Below are positions 1-4,860 of a stretch of DNA of 7,711 bases, in pieces (position 1 is the stretch's first letter; each line of letters opens with the position of its first letter). The notes beneath the pieces were generated by a model. The model was not told the DNA's origin and ran no database searches. It worked only from the letters and a program-made list of their open reading frames with translations. A program made the position numbers and the translations under genes. Source of the stretch: an uncultured Clostridia bacterium (GTDB lineage Bacteria; Bacillota; Clostridia; Lachnospirales; Lachnospiraceae). The stretch spans positions 1-7,711 of the forward strand of contig CAMWWR010000076.1 of NCBI GenBank assembly GCA_947178045.1. Reading direction: 5' to 3'.

Positions 1-593
1 AAATCAACACGAGCCTGTTTCTGGAGGATATGCTGACAGAGAAGGATGTCGAGGCCATGGCGGAGAAAATTCCGGCGATGGACGAGCGCTATACGATTAA
101 ACCGCGGGATATGGTGCTGACGCTGCTGACGACCAGCGTGACAAAAAGAGAGCGCTTCCATATCATGAAGGAGCTCTCTGAGCGCTTTACGGTCGACCTG
201 TACACCTACAGCGATACGCAGGGGCTGCCGCGGGTCCGGCGGCACGGGACGATCAGCTATTTTGCGGATATGCCGAAGCTGTTCCGGTGCAGCAAAATCA
301 ATCTGAATATTACGCACCGGATGATCCGGACGGGCATACCGCTCCGCGTGATTGACGTGCTCGGGGCGGGCGGCTTTTTGATGAGCAATTATCAGCAGGA
401 CATGGGGGATGACTTCCGGGACGGCGAGAATCTGGCGATCTATTACAGCCTGGAGGATCTGTGTGAAAAGGCGGCGTTCTATCTGGAACACGACGAGGAA
501 CGAGCCAGGATCGCCGCCAACGGCAGGAGGCTGGCGGCGGAAAAATTTTCGCTGGAGGACTGCGCCGCCGCCATGCTGCGGACGGCGCTGTAA
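1..593 (+). CDS. CgeB-like glycosyltransferase, C-terminal part (5' end outside window)
   Basis: The frame is open from base 3 (upstream of the first ATG at 30 it reads INTSLFLED), so the gene almost certainly begins before the window; the TAA stop is at 591-593. What is visible matches the C-terminal half of CgeB-type GT-B glycosyltransferases (Glyco_trans_1_2 family). It has a strand 'MVLTLLTTSVT', then 'HGTISYFADMPKLFRCSKI', then the typical 'LNITHRMIRTGIPLRVIDVL' followed by GAGGFLMSNYQQD, which is the sugar-nucleotide-binding region, and a closing helix set with 'RARIAANGRRLAAEKF'. Such enzymes are cytoplasmic and are frequent in surface-polysaccharide, spore-coat and flagellin/protein glycosylation clusters; donor and acceptor cannot be read from sequence. 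It is convergent with the minus-strand operon that ends at 650, and the neighbouring pseG-like gene supports a glycosylation role. The family call is strong; the substrate is unknown. Confidence 0.85.
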   Translation, partial: INTSLFLEDMLTEKDVEAMAEKIPAMDERYTIKPRDMVLTLLTTSVTKRERFHIMKELSERFTVDLYTYSDTQGLPRVRRHGTISYFADMPKLFRCSKINLNITHRMIRTGIPLRVIDVLGAGGFLMSNYQQDMGDDFRDGENLAIYYSLEDLCEKAAFYLEHDEERARIAANGRRLAAEKFSLEDCAAAMLRTAL

Positions 594-649
594 GCAGGTG
601 ACCGCCCTGTCGCGCGGTTCCGCAGCCGAGCTTTGCGGATGGCGAGCCC

Positions 650-1138
650 TCAGTAGCGCCGCGCAATCTCCAGCAGCGTCTGGTACAGGGGCGTGGCGGA
701 GGTCAGGGGATTGATGACCGTGCGCACATCGGAGATTTCGGGATAATGGGTCTGCACATATTTTGTCTCCGCGGCGTTGCTGCACAGGACGGTGATATTC
801 AGGTTCCAGTCCCGGCCGAGCTCGGCGGAAAGACGGCTGGCCGGGACGGTCAGGTAGGTCACGCACGGCGTCCAGAAAGTATTGTAGAAGGGCGTATCGT
901 CGTAGGAATTGAAAAGAAATCCAAGGCAGTCAAAATTAAAATGCAGATAGAGCGACGACTTGATCGGGCGGACGTAGTCCTGAAACACGGCGTCGGGCCG
1001 GTCGCCGTCCAAAAGCAGCGTATGCGTTTCAAATTCGTCGGACGGGAACATGGCGAGCAGGCGCTTTGCAAAGGCGAGTGTGGAAGCAACCGTATATTGG
1101 CTGTAGGTGAAAAGAATATGCTTTTTTTTATCGGACAT
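650..1138 (-). CDS. Short protein resembling only the N-terminal half of a CgeB/DUF3880-type glycosyltransferase
   Basis: The product is 162 residues from the ATG at 1138 (MSDKKKHILF). An in-frame ATG at 1156 is possible, but the ribosome binding site AAAGGAG (1153-1147) lies between the two ATGs, 8 nt from the second, so the second start is preferred. The protein opens with a Rossmann-like beta strand (HILFTYS). It then has 'LYLHFNFDCLGFLF' (residues 63-76), 'TPFYNTFWTPCVTYL' (82-96) and 'VLCSNAAETKYVQTHYP' (117-133). This order resembles the N-terminal domain of CgeB/DUF3880 glycosyltransferases, where a conserved FN/D segment, an aromatic-Trp-Pro segment and a '...hYP' helix precede the interdomain linker. 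The C-terminal donor-binding domain is absent: TGA follows '...LEIARRY'. It is the second gene of a minus-strand operon, 41 nt after the 508-residue glycosyltransferase. It may be a truncated enzyme, a partner subunit or an unrelated small protein; the resemblance is by eye only. Confidence 0.6.
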   Translation of the reverse strand: MSDKKKHILFTYSQYTVASTLAFAKRLLAMFPSDEFETHTLLLDGDRPDAVFQDYVRPIKSSLYLHFNFDCLGFLFNSYDDTPFYNTFWTPCVTYLTVPASRLSAELGRDWNLNITVLCSNAAETKYVQTHYPEISDVRTVINPLTSATPLYQTLLEIARRY

Positions 1139-1146
1139 GGCAGGGG

Positions 1147-1153
1147 CTCCTTT
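1147..1153 (-). promoter_or_regulatory. Ribosome binding site AAAGGAG that decides the start at 1138
   Basis: On the minus strand AAAGGAG is followed by 8 nt and then ATG at 1138-1136. The alternative in-frame ATG at 1156 overlaps this motif and has no purine-rich sequence at the right distance in front of it. The 162-residue reading is therefore favoured over the 168-residue one. Confidence 0.65.
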
Positions 1154-1179
1154 CATGGTTGTTTTTGCATAAGCTGCGG

Positions 1180-2706
1180 TCAGTAAAAGCGCGGGTGCTC
1201 CAGCATCCGGGCAATGCCCTCGCGGTAAAAACGGGAGCCGTCCGTGGCTGTTTGTTCCCGATTCTTTGCAAGCAGCAGCCGGCTTCGGCGGAAATCGTCG
1301 TCGGTCTGGTAGCGGCGGATGACCCGGAGCATCTCCTCGTAATCATCGACACAGAAGTCCTCGCCCGCCGCCGCCGCGACATCGCCGTACCGGACGGAGA
1401 CCGCGGGGATCCCGGCATGGAAGGCCTCGATAACGGAAAAGCCGCCGCCGAGCCTTCGTGGATTGACGTAGAGATCGGCGCATTCGAGCATGCCGGTCAC
1501 GTCGTCCACATAGCCCGGAGCCAGGGAACGCTCTGCGAGCCAGGAAAACTGTTGCCGTTTCTGCGGATAAGCATCATACCTGCCGATCAGGAGCAGAAAG
1601 CCGTTTTCGACCCGGCCGAGGCAGGAAAGAAAATCATCCCGGATATCGGAGTCGAGCCGGTTCCCGACGACGGCCATCACAAAGGCGTCCTCCGGGATGC
1701 CGAGCTCCGCGCGGGAATAGCTCCTCTTTTTTTCGGAGAGCTCAAAGGAGAACGGAACCTCGATGATTTCGGAGGCATGGGCTGCGCGCTCCTGCTCCGA
1801 AATCCTCCGCCCGACGATGGAAAATGCCGTATTGCCCGACGGGATGGTGGAAAATACCGTGGAGACCGTGACTACAGGACAATAGTCGTTCAGGATATCC
1901 GCGACGCAGCTGCGGCCGCCGACATATACGATATAGTATGGGGCGAGCTCCTCCACATAGTTGATGAGCTGCTGCAAAACCTCCGCGGTGTTGACAGAGC
2001 CGGTCAGCTGGCGGAAATTAAAGGACTCCCCACGGTATTCGTAGCTCGTTCTGTCGTCGTAAGCGTCGATCCGGTTTGCCGCGTACGCGCGGAAAAAAGG
2101 AATGCGCCCGGCGGATGAGGCTCCCTCGGTGGTGGAGATAAGAGTCACATTTGTTTTGCCGAGCTGCCGCAGTACAAGAGCGCGCTCCAGAGTGCTGTGC
2201 GTCGGGGCGTGGCGCTCGGAGAGAAAATTGGCGGTCATGACGACCGCGCGGTTGTGCAAGCGCGCCGCTCTCGGCCGTGGGGAGATGCGAAGCTGCGCCT
2301 TAAGCTCCCGCACGGTGCGCTCGTGCAGCTCTCCGGATAGCCGTTCAAGCTCCGGGGACGACAGCTCCGGATGGCAGAACAGAAGGCTGGAAACCTGAAA
2401 CAGTACGAATTCCCGGTTCTGAGTGGAGAGGACGCCGCTGCAGAGAGCGCCGTCGAGCAGGAGCCGCACATACTGTGCCTTCGGGAATAATTCGGCCATG
2501 GCCGACGCCAGATAGAGAAAATACAGATCGTGCATCGGCACGTCCTGAAACAGCCGGATCAGCGCATTTTCCCATTGTGCGGATAAGGAGGGAGCAAGCG
2601 CCAGCTGCCGCTCGATCCCGGTAAAGAGCCGGTTCAGCTCTACAAAATTTTCGAGCCGGACCGGTTTTCGGATATATTCTGTGATTTCTGATATTAATTC
2701 GTTCAT
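1180..2706 (-). CDS. GT-B fold glycosyltransferase, 508 aa
   Basis: The full frame runs from ATG at 2706 (GGAG 9 nt upstream, plus-strand 2719-2716) to TGA at 1182-1180. Residues 1-140 are predominantly helical. From about 150 an N-terminal Rossmann-like half begins ('NRAVVMTANFLSERHAPTH'), with 'APYYIVYVGGRSCVADIL' and 'CPVVTVSTVFS' further on. A linker ends near residue 331, and the C-terminal donor-binding half starts 'RAELGIPEDAFVMAVVGNR' (332-350). The diagnostic motif is 'NPRRLGGGFSVIEAFHAGIP' (415-434), followed by 'YGDVAAAAGEDFCVDDYEEM'. This resembles glycosyltransferases of capsule and flagellin-glycosylation islands of Clostridia in which a GGG-x-S-x-x-E-A motif replaces the full EX7E of GT4. 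Donor and acceptor are unknown. It is the first gene of a minus-strand operon with the 162-residue gene, and divergent from the pseG-like gene, which suggests a shared glycosylation job. A cytoplasmic location is likely, as no signal peptide or membrane segment is seen. Confidence 0.85.
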   Translation of the reverse strand: MNELISEITEYIRKPVRLENFVELNRLFTGIERQLALAPSLSAQWENALIRLFQDVPMHDLYFLYLASAMAELFPKAQYVRLLLDGALCSGVLSTQNREFVLFQVSSLLFCHPELSSPELERLSGELHERTVRELKAQLRISPRPRAARLHNRAVVMTANFLSERHAPTHSTLERALVLRQLGKTNVTLISTTEGASSAGRIPFFRAYAANRIDAYDDRTSYEYRGESFNFRQLTGSVNTAEVLQQLINYVEELAPYYIVYVGGRSCVADILNDYCPVVTVSTVFSTIPSGNTAFSIVGRRISEQERAAHASEIIEVPFSFELSEKKRSYSRAELGIPEDAFVMAVVGNRLDSDIRDDFLSCLGRVENGFLLLIGRYDAYPQKRQQFSWLAERSLAPGYVDDVTGMLECADLYVNPRRLGGGFSVIEAFHAGIPAVSVRYGDVAAAAGEDFCVDDYEEMLRVIRRYQTDDDFRRSRLLLAKNREQTATDGSRFYREGIARMLEHPRFY

Positions 2707-2747
2707 GCTTGGATGCTCCTGTACGCGGACAAAATGCTTCTGCGGCT

Positions 2748-2776
2748 ATTTTAACTGAATTCCGGAAGGTTTACAA
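2748..2776 (-). promoter_or_regulatory. Putative sigma-A promoter of the minus-strand glycosyltransferase operon
   Basis: Read on the minus strand, TTGTAA (2776-2771) is followed by a 17-nt spacer and TAAAAT (2753-2748), matching 4/6 and 5/6 of the consensus hexamers at optimal spacing. It lies about 40 nt in front of the ATG at 2706, so the leader would be short. No comparably good plus-strand promoter for the divergent pseG-like gene was found in the same interval. Confidence 0.5.
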
Positions 2777-2797
2777 GTGCGCACAAAAGATCTGTAC

Positions 2798-2802
2798 GGA
2801 GG
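2798..2802 (+). promoter_or_regulatory. Ribosome binding site GGAGG deciding the pseG-like start at 2811
   Basis: GGAGG is followed by 8 nt and ATG at 2811. The frame is open upstream to a TTG at 2709, but that would add 34 residues with no family resemblance and would lie on top of the divergent promoter region. The SD-preceded ATG is the better start. Confidence 0.7.
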
Positions 2803-2810
2803 AATTTGCA

Positions 2811-4091
2811 ATGATATGGAAGTACAAACAGAGCAATGATTTGACCGGAAGAAAGGAAGCTGCCTGGGAAGGAAGAATCAGGATCGCAATCCGCGTGGAT
2901 GCAAATGCCGAAATTGCCATGGGCCATCTTATGCGCTGCCTGTCCGTTGCAGAGGAACTGGAGCGGCGGGGGGCGGAGGTGGTTTTCTTTGTATCGGAGG
3001 AGGAGGCGGGCCGTGTGCTCGCGGAGCGTGGCCGCCGCCATGTCTGCCTCAAAGGATCTTATAAGGAAAAGGAGCGTGAGCTGCCAGCGCTCCTGCAACT
3101 CCTCGGTGAATACGGCGCATCGTGCGTCCTGCTGGACTCCTACGAGGTCACGCCGGCCTATATGCGGGCGCTGCAGGACAGAGCGCCCCTCGTATATCTG
3201 GACGATCTGAACGCCTTTTGCTATCCTGCGGATGTCGTCGTCAATTATACGACAGGAATCAGGAAGACAGCCTATACGAAGAAATTTAGAGGCTATGAGG
3301 GATGGGAATGTGAGAGCGAAATCGGCGCGGAACAAGGCAGCAGAAGTAATAAGTCCCAGGACTGGGCAGAGCGGAACAGTGAGAGCGAGGACGGCACGGT
3401 TCGGAGCTGTGGAAGCAGTGCATCCTGCGATTGTACGGACTTGGACGGCATGCATTCCGCGAAATTCCTCCTCGGCAGCAGGTATGTGCCGCTGCGCGCG
3501 GAATTTTCGGCGGAGCGGATTCCCATCCGGGAGAGGATAGAAGCCATCCTGATCACGTCCGGCGGAGCGGACGGCTGCGATATGCTGAGGGGGGCGGCCG
3601 GGTGCCTGTCCAGAGAACGCTTTCCGGGCGTCAGAAAGCATATTGTGGCCGGGCGCTTCTGCGGACACCTGCGGGAGCTTGAGGAGATGGCGGAAGAGGA
3701 CGAAAGCATTGTGGTGCACCGCGACGTGCAGAATATGGCAGAGCTTATGAGAAAATGTGATCTCGCCGTTTCGGCGGGCGGGACAACGCTGGCGGAGCTC
3801 TGCGCCTGCGGGATACCGACGGTGTGCTACGCGTCGGCGGACAATCAGCTGGCGGGGCTGCGCGCATACGGGGAGGCGGGACTGGCGCTGTATGCGGGGG
3901 ATGTCCGGGAGGACAGGGAAGCTGTTCTCGAAAGCATTGCGCGTTCTGCAGAGCGCCTGGCGGGGGAGCCGGTTCTCCGCGGCAGACTCGGAGCAGCCGC
4001 GAAAGCGGCGATCGACGGCAGGGGAGCTGGAAGGATTGCGGAGGCAATTCTTTCTGTGGCGGAACTTTATTCTGATCGGTATTGTAAATGA
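2811..4091 (+). CDS. pseG: PseG-like UDP-2,4-diacetamido-2,4,6-trideoxy-beta-L-altropyranose hydrolase (with insertion)
   Basis: PseG removes UDP from the doubly acetamidated trideoxy sugar, the step before condensation to pseudaminic acid; it is cytoplasmic and MurG-like (GT-B fold). The 426-residue product starts with about 22 extra residues, then 'IRIAIRVDANAEIAMGHLMR' (23-42). This is the family's N-terminal motif, with His39 at the position of the catalytic histidine known from C. jejuni PseG; the usual first glycine of 'GxGH' is alanine here (Ala36). Then follow 'CVLLDSYEVTP', 'YLDDLN' and 'DVVVNYTTGI'. The C-terminal half has 'SAGGTTLAELCACGIPTV' (321-338) and 'ADNQ' (343-346), the uridine-nucleotide-binding signature shared with MurG. 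Between about residues 160 and 216 there is a hydrophilic Ser/Glu/Gly/Cys-containing insertion before 'KFLLGSRYVPLRAEF', where most homologues have only a short link. The last few residues overlap the Rpn remnant in another frame. The family call is strong; the exact sugar could be a related nonulosonate precursor, and activity with the insertion is unknown. Confidence 0.85.
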   Translation: MIWKYKQSNDLTGRKEAAWEGRIRIAIRVDANAEIAMGHLMRCLSVAEELERRGAEVVFFVSEEEAGRVLAERGRRHVCLKGSYKEKERELPALLQLLGEYGASCVLLDSYEVTPAYMRALQDRAPLVYLDDLNAFCYPADVVVNYTTGIRKTAYTKKFRGYEGWECESEIGAEQGSRSNKSQDWAERNSESEDGTVRSCGSSASCDCTDLDGMHSAKFLLGSRYVPLRAEFSAERIPIRERIEAILITSGGADGCDMLRGAAGCLSRERFPGVRKHIVAGRFCGHLRELEEMAEEDESIVVHRDVQNMAELMRKCDLAVSAGGTTLAELCACGIPTVCYASADNQLAGLRAYGEAGLALYAGDVREDREAVLESIARSAERLAGEPVLRGRLGAAAKAAIDGRGAGRIAEAILSVAELYSDRYCK

Positions 4092-4437
4092 GCCTCCAAA
4101 GCCTGATAAGAAATATGAGCTGCACCGTTTGTTGAGTACCATGCTGTCGATAGAATTGTCCGCTGCCGAAAAGCTTGAGATTATGGAGAAAGAATACGGG
4201 ATTCCGGTGGACAATGCAATAAGAGAGGATGTGAGTGTTATGTGCAACCTGAGTCAGGGAATTTTAGAAATCGGAGAAGCGAGAGGGGAAGAAAGAGGAG
4301 AAGCGAGAGGAGAAGCCAAACTTATCATGAACATGTACAAAAAGGGATATACAATAGAGCAGATTGCAGACGTGACAGAAAAAAGCATGGAAGACGTCAG
4401 AGCAATTCTGAAGAGAAAGCAACCCGTGCCGGTTTGA
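4066..4437 (+). pseudogene. C-terminal remnant of Rpn-type recombination-promoting nuclease/putative transposase
   Basis: In the frame ending with TGA at 4435-4437 the translation reads 'ILIGIVNEPPKPDKKYELHR', then LLSTMLS, 'LSAAEKLEIMEKEYGIPVD', 'VSVMCNLSQGI', a Gly-Glu-Ala-Arg-rich hinge, and 'YKKGYTIEQIADVTEKSMED'. This series (a short helix pair, 'eYgIPv...', 'VxxMCNLSxGI', a charged repeat hinge and a 'GYtieqIA' tail) is typical of the C-terminus of the PD-(D/E)XK/Rpn-related genes present in many copies in Lachnospiraceae genomes. The N-terminal nuclease domain is absent: upstream, this frame only runs antiphase through pseG. The resemblance appears to begin before the pseG stop at 4091, so the remnant and the pseG 3' end are joined out of phase. 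A peptide could be translated from ATG at 4141 (about 98 residues), but it would have no catalytic residues. Boundaries are approximate. Confidence 0.65.
4273..4310 (+). repeat. 14-bp direct repeat in the Rpn remnant hinge
   Basis: GGAGAAGCGAGAGG occurs at 4273-4286 and again exactly at 4297-4310, 24 bp apart and in phase, encoding the Gly-Glu-Ala-Arg hinge. Such hinge repeats are usual in this family and can expand or contract by slippage. Confidence 0.8.
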
Positions 4438-4549
4438 CTGCAGCAGCGCCAGTTTCCTGCCTTTTCCTTTCTAAAGCTTTTCTGAGAATTTTCGGTTATA
4501 AAAGGAAGGATCGCCCATGTTAAATTCAGGTAAAATGTATCTGCGCGGC

Positions 4550-4578
4550 TTGACAAAGAAAGGGAAAAGTCCTATAAT
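4550..4578 (+). promoter_or_regulatory. Perfect-consensus sigma-70/sigma-A promoter for the secreted protein gene
   Basis: TTGACA (4550-4555), a 17-nt spacer and TATAAT (4573-4578) match the housekeeping consensus 12/12 at optimal spacing. Transcription would start near 4585. With the strong ribosome binding site and strong terminator of the same unit this points to high expression. In the 112 nt between the Rpn remnant and this promoter (4438-4549) I see only pyrimidine-rich and A/T-rich sequence without a gene or a convincing terminator. Confidence 0.85.
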
Positions 4579-4584
4579 CATAGT

Positions 4585-4844
4585 AGTTCAGTATCGGTGG
4601 CTTCCGGAAAATGAACGTGAAAACGCAAAGTTTTTTTGTGAAGGCACTAAAGTTTATCCGATGACAAACCGATATATAAACTGACCAGGGTAGTAATTGG
4701 TATTGAGCTCTGAACTGGCCGGCGGGGAGGGTGGTAGCTTCCTGATTGGCGACACGGTATTGTTTTATTGAAGGGGACGGCTTAGCCGCCTCCGCAAAAC
4801 TACATAAGATTAGGGATTGTCAAGGATAGACAAGGTACACAAAC
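4585..4844 (+). ncRNA. Long structured 5' leader of the secreted protein mRNA (family not recognised)
   Basis: About 276 nt separate the predicted start of transcription from the ATG at 4861, and no convincing small gene lies between. Possible structure: TATCGGT (4592-4598) can pair with ACCGATA (4668-4674), enclosing a small CGT-GAAA-ACG hairpin (4616-4625) with a GNRA tetraloop and the sequence ACGCAAAG (4623-4630). A second domain contains GGGAG/CTTCC (4725-4729 with 4738-4742) and two related blocks, 4687-4705 and 4728-4762, both of the form AGGGTRGTA...ATTGG...GTATTG. A GC-rich hairpin lies at 4773-4793, and TTGTC/GACAA (4817-4821 with 4829-4833) lies just before the ribosome binding site. 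None of these is followed by a U-run, so no leader terminator is evident. GNRA plus ACGCAAAG is faintly reminiscent of c-di-GMP-I riboswitches, but the conserved 5' part is not there. It may be a regulatory or mRNA-stabilising leader. Confidence 0.45.
4773..4793 (+). other. GC-rich hairpin in the leader
   Basis: CGGC-TTA-GCCG forms the top of a stem that extends below one A/C mismatch through four more pairs (GGGG with CTCC, including one G-U). It is not followed by a T-run, so it is not an intrinsic terminator; it may stabilise the 5' end of the mRNA or belong to a larger fold. Confidence 0.55.
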
Positions 4845-4852
4845 AAGGAGGT
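4845..4852 (+). promoter_or_regulatory. Full-length ribosome binding site AAGGAGGT
   Basis: AAGGAGGT is an extended complement to the 3' end of 16S rRNA and ends 8 nt before the ATG at 4861. It is the strongest ribosome binding site in the window. Confidence 0.85.
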
Positions 4853-4860
4853 AAATATCT

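Noticed and set aside
619..639. TCCGCA/TGCGGA hairpin between the convergent genes as a bidirectional terminator
   Set aside because: The stem is only 6 bp with a 9-nt loop, and no T-run follows on either strand.
1159..2118. 319-codon plus-strand frame opposite the 508-residue glycosyltransferase
   Set aside because: The minus strand carries clear glycosyltransferase motifs and a good start; the plus-strand frame has no recognisable domain or ribosome binding site.
2709..2810. 34-residue N-terminal extension of the pseG-like gene from a TTG start
   Set aside because: It has no ribosome binding site, overlaps the divergent promoter region and does not resemble PseG; ATG at 2811 has GGAGG at 8 nt.
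2751..4247. 498-codon open frame antisense to the pseG-like gene
   Set aside because: Its translation has no family features, while the sense strand has clear PseG motifs. It is a shadow of GC-rich codon use.
4066..4437. Complete functional Rpn/transposase gene
   Set aside because: Only the C-terminal region is recognisable; the nuclease domain is replaced by out-of-phase pseG sequence.
4585..4860. Assignment of the leader to a named riboswitch class
   Set aside because: Only fragments resemble c-di-GMP-I. The conserved 5' element is missing and no other class fits, so the family is left open.
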